Origin: Actinomadura madurae
GTDB taxonomy: Bacteria > Actinomycetota > Actinomycetes > Streptosporangiales > Streptosporangiaceae
Reading direction: 5' to 3'
Assembly (NCBI RefSeq): GCF_900115095.1
Contig: NZ_FOVH01000018.1
Span: 1 to 64,000 of the forward strand
DNA length: 64,000 nt
This document shows positions 34,412 to 42,957 of this stretch, piece by piece. Both the position numbers and the translations under genes were made by a program. The notes below the pieces were generated by a model that worked only from the letters and a program-made list of their open reading frames with translations, had not been told where the DNA came from and ran no database searches. How positions within the stretch are numbered: the stretch's first letter is position 1; every line of letters starts with the position of its first letter.

Positions 34412-35485
34412 ATGACACACGCCGTGACCCGCACCGACGGGCTCGAGATCGAGCAGCTCGCCGTACCCGGCTTCGAAGACGTGCGCCTCGCCGCGGGCCC
34501 GTTCACCGGTTTGCGATCCATCGTCGCGATCCATGACACGACCCTCGGCCCGGCACTCGGCGGCACCCGGTTCTTCCCGTACGCCGATGCGGACGCCGCG
34601 CTCCACGACGTCCGGCGGCTCAGCGAGGGTATGACCCACAAGGCCGCGGCGGCCGGCCTGGCGCTGGGCGGCGGCAAAGCCGTCATCATCGGCGATCCCG
34701 CGGTGTTGAAGTCGCCGGACCTGCTGCGCGCATACGGCCGTTTCGTCGACTCGTTCGGGGGCCGCTACATCACCGCCGCCGACATCGGAACGAACTCGGA
34801 CGACCTGGACGTCATCGGCGAGACAACCAGCCATGTCGTCGGCCGCACCGTCGCGGCCGGAGGGCTCGGCGACAGCGGTCACTCCACGGCGCTGGGCGTC
34901 TTCGTCAGCATGCGCGCCGCGGCCGAAGTGGTCCTCGACCGGTCGCTGCAGGACCTGACCATCGGCGTCGAAGGCATCGGCAAGGTCGGCCTGGAGCTTG
35001 TCGGATTGCTGCATGCCGCCGGCGCCAAGGTGGTGGTGACGGATCCGGCGGAGGCGGCGCGGAGGCGGGCCGTCGCCGCGTATCCCGATGTCGAGGTGGT
35101 GGACGACGTGCTCGAGGTCTTCCTCGACGTCTACGCCCCCTGTGCCTTGGGCGCGACGGTCACCAGCGGCGTCGCCCGAGAGCTCTCCGCACGCATCGTC
35201 TGCGGCGCTGCGAACAACCAGCTTGTCGCGCCCGAGGCGGAGTACCGCATGGCCGAGCGCGGGATCGTCTGGGTACCGGACTTCGTCGCGAATGCCGGCG
35301 GTCTGATTCAGGTCGCGGCCGAACGCGCCGGCGCTGCGCTCGACGGCGCCCGCGCTCGGATCCACCAGCTCGGTGAGACCGTCACCGACATCCTGGAGCG
35401 GGCTGCGGCGGAAGCCGTCACCCCCGGCGAGGCCGCGCAGCGCATCGTCGCGGATCGCCTCGCCGGAAGCATCACGCGGGACTGA
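34412..35485 (+). CDS. vdh: Leucine/valine (branched-chain amino acid) dehydrogenase
   Basis: 357 residues from ATG 34412, AGGAG upstream. The Glu/Leu/Phe/Val dehydrogenase signature is seen as TTLGPALGGTRFFPY, GMTHKAAAAGLALGGGKAVI with the catalytic Lys, and DIGTNSDDLDVIGETTSHVVGR. The Rossmann domain VEGIGKVGLELVGLL and AANNQLV complete the family. It oxidatively deaminates Val, Leu or Ile to 2-oxoacids with NAD+, feeding the dehydrogenase complex at 40.8-44.3 kb. A shared operator with that operon supports a common pathway. Exact substrate preference cannot be read. Confidence 0.93.
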   Translation: MTHAVTRTDGLEIEQLAVPGFEDVRLAAGPFTGLRSIVAIHDTTLGPALGGTRFFPYADADAALHDVRRLSEGMTHKAAAAGLALGGGKAVIIGDPAVLKSPDLLRAYGRFVDSFGGRYITAADIGTNSDDLDVIGETTSHVVGRTVAAGGLGDSGHSTALGVFVSMRAAAEVVLDRSLQDLTIGVEGIGKVGLELVGLLHAAGAKVVVTDPAEAARRRAVAAYPDVEVVDDVLEVFLDVYAPCALGATVTSGVARELSARIVCGAANNQLVAPEAEYRMAERGIVWVPDFVANAGGLIQVAAERAGAALDGARARIHQLGETVTDILERAAAEAVTPGEAAQRIVADRLAGSITRD

Positions 35486-35593
35486 TCCCGCCCCGAGCGC
35501 CGGTCGTGGGGAGGTGAGTAGGGCATCCCCACGACCGGCGATACCCGTGCTCTGCATCGGGCGTGCGGCGCGGCGGCCCGCGGCCGGCGGGCT

Positions 35594-36304
35594 TCAGGTG
35601 TTCCGACCGTGCTGGTCCTCGATCCAGCGGGCCATCGCTTCCGCGGACGAGTTGATGTGCTTGACCATGGCGCCCCGAGCCCGCCGCCCGTCGCCGTTCG
35701 CGATGGCGTCGGCGATCGCCTGATGCTCCCGAGCGTTCTGCTGAAGGAGCCGTGAGCTGCCCGAGTAGGCTGCGTAGGCAGAGTTGCGAGGCAGTCGACG
35801 GTTGATGTCGGCGAGGCTGAGGGCCAGCTGCCGGTTGCCGGACGCCTCGAGAATCACGGAGTGGAAGGCCTGGTTGGCCTCCGCCCAGCGCACCGCCGGA
35901 GCCTGCGAACCGGCCTCGGCGTCCGGTCGGGCGATGTCCTGCGTGAACCGCTTGCACGCCGCGTGCATGCGTGCCAACTGGGCGTCAGAGATGTGATCGG
36001 CGGCGAGCTCGGCGGCGAAGCCCTCCAGTTGTGCACGGACCGAGCCGAGATCTCGGATGTCGCGAGCCGAGTGGCCGTTGACCCGGGCGCCGCGGTTCTG
36101 CGCGATCGTGACGATCCCCTGGGCGGCCAGAACGCGCAGCGCCTCCCGGACCGGGGTGCGGCTGACCCCGAACTCCTCGGCGAGAGCGGCGTGCCGCAGC
36201 CACGTCCCAACGCCGAGCTCCCCATTGAAGATGCGGCGCTGGAGCTCGTCCACCAACTGATCCACCAACGAGGTATCGGACTCTGGTGTGTCTGCCGTGC
36301 TCAT
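35594..36304 (-). CDS. GntR-family (FadR-type) transcriptional regulator
   Basis: 236 residues from ATG 36304 with AGGACG upstream; the frame remains open further upstream but lacks a ribosome site. The N-terminal winged helix has LVDELQRRIFNGELGVGTWLRHAALAEEFGVSRTPVREALRVLAAQGIV. The C-terminal all-helical FCD domain has EANQAFHSVILEASGNRQL and EHQAIADAIANGDG, with the usual metal-binding His positions. It sits divergent from the APC permease. Repeated TTGCATCCAAT-like boxes in both promoters and elsewhere on the island are its candidate operators. The ligand is probably an amino acid or degradation product. Confidence 0.93.
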   Translation of the reverse strand: MSTADTPESDTSLVDQLVDELQRRIFNGELGVGTWLRHAALAEEFGVSRTPVREALRVLAAQGIVTIAQNRGARVNGHSARDIRDLGSVRAQLEGFAAELAADHISDAQLARMHAACKRFTQDIARPDAEAGSQAPAVRWAEANQAFHSVILEASGNRQLALSLADINRRLPRNSAYAAYSGSSRLLQQNAREHQAIADAIANGDGRRARGAMVKHINSSAEAMARWIEDQHGRNT

Positions 36305-36327
36305 GTGCGTCCTAGCTGTTGGGCCCA

Positions 36328-36338
36328 TTGCATCCCAT
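36328..36338 (+). promoter_or_regulatory. TTGCATCCCAT box upstream of the gntR gene
   Basis: One mismatch to TTGCATCCAAT at 31611. It lies 24 nt upstream of the gntR start codon on the divergent side, consistent with autoregulation. Confidence 0.45.
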
Positions 36339-36480
36339 CCTAGCCTGCTGGCACACCGTTCGAACGCAGCCTCGCTCCTCTCCTCGCCGCCGAGGACGCC
36401 ACCCCAGACGTGGGCGATCTCACACGAACCCCTTGCCAAGACAGAGTTCGATGGCTCAAACTGCATGCAAGACAGTAATT

Positions 36481-36491
36481 TAGCATCCAAT
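36481..36491 (+). promoter_or_regulatory. TAGCATCCAAT box upstream of the APC permease
   Basis: One mismatch to the box at 31611. It overlaps the leader just before the GGAGG ribosome site of the permease. The palindrome TGCATGCA (36462-36469) lies 12 nt upstream and may be a second half of the operator region. Confidence 0.45.
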
Positions 36492-36507
36492 TCTGGAGGT
36501 GGTCAGT

Positions 36508-37932
36508 ATGCCGGCGAGCGCGACGGGTACTGCCGATCCGCGTACGTCGACCCCGCGTCTGCGGCGGGGGTCCATAGGTGCGTTCGGGCTCACGTTCATG
36601 GTCGTGGCGGCTGCGGCGCCGCTCACCGCGATGGCCTCCAACATCTCGCTGAGCCTCGCCTTCGGCGTCGGCGGTGGCACGGTCGGGTTGCTGCTGATCG
36701 TCGCCGCCCTCCTGACGGTCTTCGCGTCGGTCTACGTGGCCCTGAGCCGTCACGTGCTCAATGCGGGGGCGTATTACGCGTTCATCGGGCGCGGACTGGG
36801 TGGCTCCGCAGGCGCCGGAGCGGCGTTCGTCGTGACCGTCGCTTACAACCTCGCAGCCGGCGGCGTGATCGCGGCGACCGGCTACTTCGCCGACCTCACC
36901 GCGATCAACTACTTCGATGTCGACCTGCCCTGGTGGTACTACGGCATCGTCGCGCTGGCACTCACCGCCGTCCTCGGACGCCGCGGGGTGGACATCACTC
37001 AGTGGTTCACCACCTGCATCTCGCTGCTGCAGTTCGCGGTGCTGGCCATACTCGGGGTCGCGATCGCCTTCCAGCGTCCGTCCGGATGGAGCCTCGACGT
37101 GGTCAGCCCCTCCGCGATGTTCGAGGGCAACGTCGCCATGACGCTGGTCTTCTGCGTGCTCTCGTTCGTCGGGTTCGAGGCGACGGCGATCTACGGCGAG
37201 GAGGCGAAGGCGGCGCGCCGGTCGATCAAGGTCGCGACGTACGGCTCAATCGCCCTTCTGGTGGGAATCTTCGTGTTCTCGACATGGTCGATCGCGTCGG
37301 CGTACGCCGATGTGAAGGCCGCGGCCGCGGCCGACCCCGGCTCGCTCGTCTTCCGTACCGCCGACGTCTACCTCGGCTCCTGGTCAGGCGGGATCCTCTC
37401 CGGCCTGGTCACCGTGAGCTTCCTGGCGTCGGGCGTCGCATTCCACAACATGGCGGCGCGCTACCACTTCTCCCTTGCTCGCGCCGGAATGCTCCCGGGA
37501 CGTTTCAGCCGGGTCCACGATGCGCACGGGACGCCGCACGTGAGCAGTGCCGCGCAGTGCACGATCTCGGTGGTGATGCTGGTGCCGTTCGTCGTGGCCG
37601 GAGCCGACCCGATCCTCAACCTGTTCCCGGCGGTCTCGGGAATCACGAGCGTCTCCCTCACCTCCCTCATGCTGGGGTGCTGCGTCAGCATCCTGGTGGC
37701 CGCACGAAGGGGGCTTCTGCCCGAAGGCGTGTGGGCGACCATGATCGCCCCCGCCGTCGCCGCGATCGGTCTCGCGGTGATCCTCGCGATCATCCTCGCC
37801 AACTACCAGGAGGTCACCGGCAGCACCGAGAAGGTGATCGCCTTCATGCCCCTGATCCCGTTGGCCGCCGCCATCTACGGCGCCATCGCGTTCCGCGCGG
37901 CAGGTCGTCCGGAGATCGACGTCGATGCGTGA
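36508..37932 (+). CDS. APC-family amino acid permease
   Basis: 474 residues from ATG 36508, GGAGG 8 nt upstream. About twelve hydrophobic helices are visible. Family motifs include IGAFGLTFMVVAAAAPLTAMASN at helix 1, SRHVLNAGAYYAFIGRGLG at helix 2-3, and SFVGFEATAIYGEEAKAARRSIKVATYG around helix 6. It imports an amino acid or amine across the plasma membrane. Its position divergent from gntR, with a predicted GntR box in the leader, suggests induction by its own substrate. The permease stop lies inside a 16-bp tandem duplication shared with the start of the next gene. Confidence 0.93.
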   Translation: MPASATGTADPRTSTPRLRRGSIGAFGLTFMVVAAAAPLTAMASNISLSLAFGVGGGTVGLLLIVAALLTVFASVYVALSRHVLNAGAYYAFIGRGLGGSAGAGAAFVVTVAYNLAAGGVIAATGYFADLTAINYFDVDLPWWYYGIVALALTAVLGRRGVDITQWFTTCISLLQFAVLAILGVAIAFQRPSGWSLDVVSPSAMFEGNVAMTLVFCVLSFVGFEATAIYGEEAKAARRSIKVATYGSIALLVGIFVFSTWSIASAYADVKAAAAADPGSLVFRTADVYLGSWSGGILSGLVTVSFLASGVAFHNMAARYHFSLARAGMLPGRFSRVHDAHGTPHVSSAAQCTISVVMLVPFVVAGADPILNLFPAVSGITSVSLTSLMLGCCVSILVAARRGLLPEGVWATMIAPAVAAIGLAVILAIILANYQEVTGSTEKVIAFMPLIPLAAAIYGAIAFRAAGRPEIDVDA

Positions 37933-37952
37933 GCAGGTCGATGCGTGAGCAG
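37921..37952 (+). repeat. 16-bp tandem duplication at the permease/hydrolase junction
   Basis: GTCGATGCGTGAGCAG occurs twice in direct succession (37921-37936 and 37937-37952). The first copy contains the permease stop codon; the second gives the ATG of the hydrolase. It looks like a recent slippage or duplication event. Confidence 0.9.
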
Positions 37953-38969
37953 GACGTCTCTGGCGCAACGGCAGGCGGTGGACGACGCTTGAGGAGACGG
38001 ACCGCGGAAGGGGGCGACGTGGAGCTTGAGCAGCAGAGCAGGGCGGCGGCGTTCGAACGGTTGATGCCGCCGGTGGACCACGGACTGTACGTGCCGGCGG
38101 GCCTTCTCGACCCTCCCGCCGTCGACGTCCTCCCCGGCACGCACAGCCACCTCCAGGTCCCGTTCGCCGAGCTCCACGGGTGGCGGGCGTTGCGACTGGA
38201 CGTCCACGTCCCCGCCGAGGGAGCTGGCCCCTGGCCCGTCGTCGTGTATGTCCACGGTGGCTCGTTCCTCACCGGCCTGCCCGGCATGGGGCCGTGGACG
38301 ACGTTGCCCGAGCGGGGGATCGCCGTCGTCTCGGTCACCTATCGGCTCTCGGCTGAGGCGGGGTTTCCCGAACCCGTCGAGGACGTGCGCGCCGCTGTGG
38401 CGTGGGTCCAGGCCAGGGCCGACCGGTACGGCTTCGACGCCGACAGAGTTGCGCTCTGGGGCGGCTCGGCCGGCGGCTACCTGGCAGCACTCGTCGCGGT
38501 GACGAGTGGTCGGCCCCTGGCCCAAGGCCCACGCCTGCTCGGGACCGATGGCCGGACGGGCAGCGGCGCCGTGGCCGCGGTCGTCACCCAATACGCGGTG
38601 ACCGACCCCGCCCACCTCGCCGAAGACGCGATGCCGGGCGCCGATGTCTCGGGGCTGGTGCGTGCCACCCGTCCCTTCTTTGGGGCGACCCAGGTACCGA
38701 CCGCGGTCGTCGACCACCTCGCAGATCCCCGTTCGGTCGCGCCGTTCCTCGTCATGCACGGCGACGCCGACCGCCGGGTCGGCATCGCTCAGGGCCGACG
38801 CCTCCACTCAGCGCTCGAGAATGCCGGAGTGCGTAGCCGTTTCATCGAAGTCAAGGGTGCCGACCACGGTACGCCCGAGTGGGCAGACCCCGCCGTGGTC
38901 GCGGAGGTCGTGGCGCACGTGCGACGACCTGATCCTTCCCGAGTGCAGTACACATCCAATGGAATGTAA
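37941..38969 (+). CDS. Alpha/beta-hydrolase (BD-FAE/carboxylesterase type)
   Basis: 342 residues from ATG 37941. An in-frame GTG at 38019 with GGAAGGGGG upstream would give 316 residues and is equally likely, because the first 25 residues are charged and unlike the family. The catalytic set is visible: oxyanion VYVHGGSF, nucleophile GGSAGGY, Asp in MHGDADRRVG and His in GADHGTPEW. Such enzymes hydrolyse esters, lactones or formamides. It follows the permease directly and may process the imported compound. Confidence 0.88.
   Translation: MREQDVSGATAGGGRRLRRRTAEGGDVELEQQSRAAAFERLMPPVDHGLYVPAGLLDPPAVDVLPGTHSHLQVPFAELHGWRALRLDVHVPAEGAGPWPVVVYVHGGSFLTGLPGMGPWTTLPERGIAVVSVTYRLSAEAGFPEPVEDVRAAVAWVQARADRYGFDADRVALWGGSAGGYLAALVAVTSGRPLAQGPRLLGTDGRTGSGAVAAVVTQYAVTDPAHLAEDAMPGADVSGLVRATRPFFGATQVPTAVVDHLADPRSVAPFLVMHGDADRRVGIAQGRRLHSALENAGVRSRFIEVKGADHGTPEWADPAVVAEVVAHVRRPDPSRVQYTSNGM
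38951..38966 (+). promoter_or_regulatory. CACATCCAAT box in the monooxygenase leader
   Basis: ACATCCAATGGAATGT (38952-38967) is a near-palindrome and carries the CATCCAAT core of the other three island boxes. It overlaps the end of the hydrolase gene, about 70 nt before the monooxygenase ATG. Confidence 0.45.
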
Positions 38970-39034
38970 TCAACAGTTTGAAAGAGCGAACTGGGTCGAC
39001 CGCCCCGGGGGCGCGGAGAGAGTAAGGAAATCCG

Positions 39035-40150
39035 ATGGACATCATCGTTTCGGGCAGCAGCATCGCGGGGCTCTCGGCGGCATATTGGCTGGCGCGCTCA
39101 GGTCACCGGGTCACCGTTGTGGAGATCTCGCCGGGCGTGCGGCGCGGGGGAATCGCGGTCGATGTACGAGGCGGAGCCCTTGAGGTCGCGAAGGACATGG
39201 GGCTGCACGAGGAGATCCTGCGCTCGCGGGTGCCGACGGCGGACATCTACTACTTCCTCGACGCCGCAGGAACGGTCAAGGCCACGTTCGAGCCGGCCGT
39301 CCAGTTCTACGACAGTCCCGAGGACGTTGAGATCTCGCGCGACCGCCTCAGCGACATCCTCCAGGACGCAGTGCCGGCGGAGGTCGCCTTCCGGTACGGG
39401 CTGTCCTTGGTCAGCATCCGCGAGCACGGCGATGGCGTCGAGGTCGCCCTCTCTGACGGCACTGTCCACAACTGTGACCTCGTCGTCGGCGCCGACGGAA
39501 TGCACTCCAACGTCCGCTCGCTCACCTTCGGCCCCGAGCGAGACCATGTCCGGTACCTCGGCCTCTACGTCGCCATCGTGAAACGATGCCGCACGGGTCG
39601 CGGAATGGAGGGCTCGCACGTCTATAACAGTCCCGGTCGCATGCTCATGTTGCGAGGCGACGGCGAGGAGTGCTCGGCGCTGCTCGGCTTTCGCTCCGAG
39701 CCGATCGACTACGACTTCCGGGACCTTTCCGCGCAGCGGCGGATCGTCAAGGAGGCGTTCCGCGACGACCGTGCGTGGAAGCTTCCGGAAGTGGTCGCTG
39801 AGATCGAGACCGCGGAGGACTTCTACTTCGACTCCGTCGGCCAGATCAGGATGCCGGCCTGGAGCCGGGGCCGGGTGGTGTTGCTCGGCGACGCGGCATA
39901 CTGTGCGTCGTTCTTCTCCGGCATGGGCACGAGCCTGGCGATGCTGGGTGCCTTCCACCTGGCGCAGTCGCTCGACTCATGCGGAGATGACGTCGCGGGA
40001 GGACTGGCGGCGTACGAGCGGGCGATGCGACCTGTGGTGGACGAGGCGCAGGCCATGGCGGACGCGGGCGCGGCGATCCTCTTCCCTGAGACTGCCGACG
40101 CGATCGAGGCGCGCAACGCCGAGCTCATGGCGGAAGCGCCCATGTCCTGA
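39035..40150 (+). CDS. FAD-dependent aromatic/TetX-like monooxygenase
   Basis: 371 residues from ATG 39035, preceded by AGAGTAAGGAAAT. The FAD-binding N-terminus is MDIIVSGSSIAGLSAAYWLARSGHRVTVVE, with the GxSxxG variant seen in TetX-like enzymes. GADGMHSNVR (DG motif) and GRVVLLGDAAYCASFFSGMGTSLAML (GD motif) follow. Single-component group A flavin monooxygenases hydroxylate aromatic or polycyclic compounds using NAD(P)H. The substrate is unknown. It belongs to the predicted GntR regulon. Confidence 0.92.
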   Translation: MDIIVSGSSIAGLSAAYWLARSGHRVTVVEISPGVRRGGIAVDVRGGALEVAKDMGLHEEILRSRVPTADIYYFLDAAGTVKATFEPAVQFYDSPEDVEISRDRLSDILQDAVPAEVAFRYGLSLVSIREHGDGVEVALSDGTVHNCDLVVGADGMHSNVRSLTFGPERDHVRYLGLYVAIVKRCRTGRGMEGSHVYNSPGRMLMLRGDGEECSALLGFRSEPIDYDFRDLSAQRRIVKEAFRDDRAWKLPEVVAEIETAEDFYFDSVGQIRMPAWSRGRVVLLGDAAYCASFFSGMGTSLAMLGAFHLAQSLDSCGDDVAGGLAAYERAMRPVVDEAQAMADAGAAILFPETADAIEARNAELMAEAPMS

Positions 40151-40210
40151 CAGCGCCCTGGCGGGTGCGCTGGCGAGGACTCGACCCACCCGAAACGAGG
40201 GACCGTCCCC

Positions 40211-40657
40211 TTACCCGTCCCGGGTGGGCGTCGTGGTTCGGTCCCACGCTGACATCACGATCAGAGTCTTCGTCCCCGCCACGATCCCGGTCCTGCGGAT
40301 CGCGTTGACCACCTGCTGGAGGTGCTCGACGTTGCGCACCCGGAAGCGGACGAGCGCGTCCGGGTCGCCCGCGATCGTGTAGTACTGCTGCACCTCGGGG
40401 ACCTGACGCGCGATCGCTTCGATCTCCCGGGTGTCGGTGTCGCCCGTGAGCCGGATCTCCGTGAACGCGTCCAGACCCCCCGCGGCCGCTTCGTTGACGA
40501 TCGCCACGTAGCCCTGGATCACGCCGGCGGACTCGAGGCGTTCGATCCTGCGCGACACCGGCGCACCGGACAGCCCGACCCGCCGCGCGATCTCGCTGAC
40601 AGGCATACGCGCGTTGCTGCGCAAGTGATTCATGATCTCGCGATCGATGGCGTCCAT
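40211..40657 (-). CDS. Lrp/AsnC-family regulator
   Basis: 148 residues from ATG 40657. The N-terminal HTH is DREIMNHLRSNARMPVSEIARRVGLSGAPVSRRIERLESAGVI; the C-terminal RAM/AsnC ligand domain has EIRLTGDTDTREIEAIARQVPEVQQYYTIAGDPDALVRFRV. It is divergent from the branched-chain dehydrogenase operon, the classic place for a BkdR-like regulator responding to branched-chain amino acids. The palindromic site at 40743-40760 sits between the two genes. Confidence 0.95.
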   Translation of the reverse strand: MDAIDREIMNHLRSNARMPVSEIARRVGLSGAPVSRRIERLESAGVIQGYVAIVNEAAAGGLDAFTEIRLTGDTDTREIEAIARQVPEVQQYYTIAGDPDALVRFRVRNVEHLQQVVNAIRRTGIVAGTKTLIVMSAWDRTTTPTRDG

Positions 40658-40742
40658 TCCGGTCCTTGAGGAGAGCGATTACTTCGCCGATCCATGAATC
40701 GTATGGCTTTCTGACGTCCGTGGCGAGGATATTCATCCTGTT

Positions 40743-40760
40743 ACGCGCATCTTGCGCGCG
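40743..40760 (+). promoter_or_regulatory. Candidate Lrp/AsnC operator between lrp and the dehydrogenase operon
   Basis: ACGCGCATCTTGCGCGCG contains the perfect inverted repeat CGCGCA-TCT-TGCGCG and matches the vdh upstream site at 16 of 18 positions. It lies 86 nt from the lrp start and about 60 nt from the E1 alpha start. Confidence 0.62.
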
Positions 40761-40820
40761 TTCATTGCGCGCACCAAACGGCCTTGCGAGAGTCAGAGCA
40801 CCGACGAGCCGAGGAGCACC

Positions 40821-41939
40821 ATGACCCCCGTGACCCCGGTGACCGACCCGTGGTCGGTCCTAGATGCGGCAGGAGTCCTGCACCCGGACGGCCGCGTCCC
40901 CGCAGGCGTCGACGCCCTCGACCTCCGGGCCGCGTACCGCGACATGGTGCTGGCCCGCCGCGTCGACACCGAGGCGATCGCGCTGCAGCGGCAGGGCGAA
41001 CTGGGCCTGTGGCCCTCGATGCTGGGCCAGGAAGGCGCTCAGGTCGGCGCCGGGTCGGCGCTTCGCGCGCAAGACGTCGTCTTCCCTACCTATCGTGAGC
41101 ACGCGGTCGCATGGTGTCTCGGAGTCGAGCCGGTGCAGCTGCTCGGTCTCTTCCGTGGCACGACGATGGGCGGCTGGGATCCGCGCAGCCGTAACTTCAA
41201 CCTCTACACGCTGGTCATCGGCGCGCAGACCCTGCACGCCGTCGGCTACGCGATGGGCATCGTCCGCGACGGCGACGTCGGCACCGGCGATCCCGAGCGG
41301 GACCGCGCGGTGCTGGCCTTCCTCGGCGACGGCGCCCTGAGTGAGGGCGAGACGAACGAGGCCTTCGTGTGGGCGGCAGCCCAGAACCTGCCGGTCGTGT
41401 TCTTCTGCCAGAACAACCAGTGGGCGATCTCCGCGCCGTTCTCCGTGCAGAGCCGGGTCCCGGCCGCGCAGCGGGCCCGCGGCTTCGGGTTCCCCGGGGT
41501 GCGCGTCGACGGCAACGACGTGATCGCCTGCCACGCCGCGACGCAGGAGGCGCTGGCCACCGCCCGCGCCGGCGGGGGCCCCACCCTGATCGAGGCGGTC
41601 ACCTACCGCCGCAACCCGCACACCACCTCGGACGACGACCTGCGCTACCGCGCCGGGTCGGAAAACGAGGACTGGGCGAGCCGCGATCCGATCGATCGCC
41701 TTCGCGCCCTCCTCATGGGAGCCGAGGCCCCGGTGCGGATCGACGAGGCGTTCCTCGCCGACCTCGCGCGCGAGGAGGAGGAACTCGCCGAACGGCTCAG
41801 GAGCGGGTGCCGGGCGCTACCGGTGCCCGCACCGGCGGACCCGTTCCGCCACACCTTCGAGGAGATGCCGCGCGACCTCGCGCGCCAGATGGACGAACAC
41901 CTGGCCTTCGTGGCCACAGCACAAGGAGGCCGCGCATGA
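40821..41939 (+). CDS. bkdA: Branched-chain 2-oxoacid dehydrogenase E1 alpha
   Basis: 372 residues from ATG 40821 with GAGGAG upstream; an in-frame upstream ATG at 40752 has none. The thiamine-diphosphate motif runs from FLGDGALSEGETNEAFVW to FFCQNNQWAIS (GDG ... NN). The protein also has GLWPSMLGQEGAQVGAGSAL and YRRNPHTTSDDDLRYR, typical of branched-chain or pyruvate E1 alpha subunits. With E1 beta it decarboxylates 2-oxoisovalerate-type substrates and reductively acylates E2. Adjacent Lrp and vdh genes favour the branched-chain assignment. Confidence 0.93.
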   Translation: MTPVTPVTDPWSVLDAAGVLHPDGRVPAGVDALDLRAAYRDMVLARRVDTEAIALQRQGELGLWPSMLGQEGAQVGAGSALRAQDVVFPTYREHAVAWCLGVEPVQLLGLFRGTTMGGWDPRSRNFNLYTLVIGAQTLHAVGYAMGIVRDGDVGTGDPERDRAVLAFLGDGALSEGETNEAFVWAAAQNLPVVFFCQNNQWAISAPFSVQSRVPAAQRARGFGFPGVRVDGNDVIACHAATQEALATARAGGGPTLIEAVTYRRNPHTTSDDDLRYRAGSENEDWASRDPIDRLRALLMGAEAPVRIDEAFLADLAREEEELAERLRSGCRALPVPAPADPFRHTFEEMPRDLARQMDEHLAFVATAQGGRA

Positions 41940-42907
41940 GCACGGCACTGGCCCACGCCCTCAACGCCGGGCTCCGGGACGCGATGGAGGCCGACGACAA
42001 GATCGTGCTGATCGGCGAGGACATCGGCTCCCTCGGTGGCGTCTTCCGGGTCACCGACGGCCTGCGGAAGGACTTCGGCGAGGACCGTGTCGTCACCTCG
42101 CCTCTGGGCGAGGCCGGCATCGTGGGCAGCGCGATCGGCCTTGCCCTCGCCGGCTATCGCCCTGTCTGCGAGATCCAGTTCGACGGGTTCGTGTTCCCGG
42201 CGATGAACCAGATCGTCACTCAGCTGGCGAAGTACCGGCACCGGTCCGAGGGCATGGTCTCGCTGCCGGTCGTCATCCGGATCCCCGTGGGTGGCGGCAT
42301 CGGTGCGATCGAGCACCACAGCGAGTCGCCCGAGGCGTACTTCGCCCACACCCCCGGCCTGCGGGTCCTCTGCCCGTCCGACGCCCAGGACGCCTACGAC
42401 CTGCTCGGCCAGGCGATCCGTTGTAACGACCCGGTCGTCTTCCTCGAGCCCAAGCGCTCCTACTGGGCCAAGGGCGAGGTGGACCCGTCGGCACCGTCGC
42501 TGCCCATGGACCTTGCGCGCATCGTGCGTCCGGGCGGCGACCTCACTCTCGTGACCTACGGCGCCCTGGTCCCGCTCGCGTTGACGACGGCGGCGATCCT
42601 CGCCGAGGAGGGCCGTGACGTCGAGGTGATCGACCTGCGTTCGCTCTCGCCGATCGACGACATGACGGTGGTCGAGTCCGTGCGTCGGACCGGTCGGCTC
42701 GTCATCGCGCACGAGGCGCCCCAGACCGGCGGTATCGGCGGCGAGCTGGCCAGCCGCGTGCAGGCGCGGGCGTTCTACGAGATCGAGGCGCCGATCCTGC
42801 GTGTCACCGGGTACGACACCCCCTATCCGCCCAGTCGCCTTGAGGGCGACTGGCTCCCGAACGTCGACCGTCTCCTTGAGGCCTGCGACCTCAGCCTCAG
42901 CCACTGA
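41936..42907 (+). CDS. bkdB: Branched-chain 2-oxoacid dehydrogenase E1 beta
   Basis: 323 residues; ATG overlaps the E1 alpha stop and has AAGGAGG upstream. Transketolase-like motifs are LIGEDIGSLGGVFRVTDGL, SPLGEAGIVGSAIGLALAGYRPVCEIQFDGF and HHSESPEAYFAHTPGL, with the C-terminal transketolase domain VIDLRSLSPIDDMTVVESV. It completes the active site with E1 alpha. The product is full-length. Confidence 0.95.
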   Translation: MSTALAHALNAGLRDAMEADDKIVLIGEDIGSLGGVFRVTDGLRKDFGEDRVVTSPLGEAGIVGSAIGLALAGYRPVCEIQFDGFVFPAMNQIVTQLAKYRHRSEGMVSLPVVIRIPVGGGIGAIEHHSESPEAYFAHTPGLRVLCPSDAQDAYDLLGQAIRCNDPVVFLEPKRSYWAKGEVDPSAPSLPMDLARIVRPGGDLTLVTYGALVPLALTTAAILAEEGRDVEVIDLRSLSPIDDMTVVESVRRTGRLVIAHEAPQTGGIGGELASRVQARAFYEIEAPILRVTGYDTPYPPSRLEGDWLPNVDRLLEACDLSLSH

Positions 42908-42957
42908 CGTTCGTTCCCGACCGGCCCGTGCCGTTCCGCCCCCTGCAGGAGCACACC

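Noticed and set aside
37921..37952. Frameshift in the APC permease
   Set aside because: The tandem duplication lies at the natural C-terminus of the permease and does not interrupt any domain.
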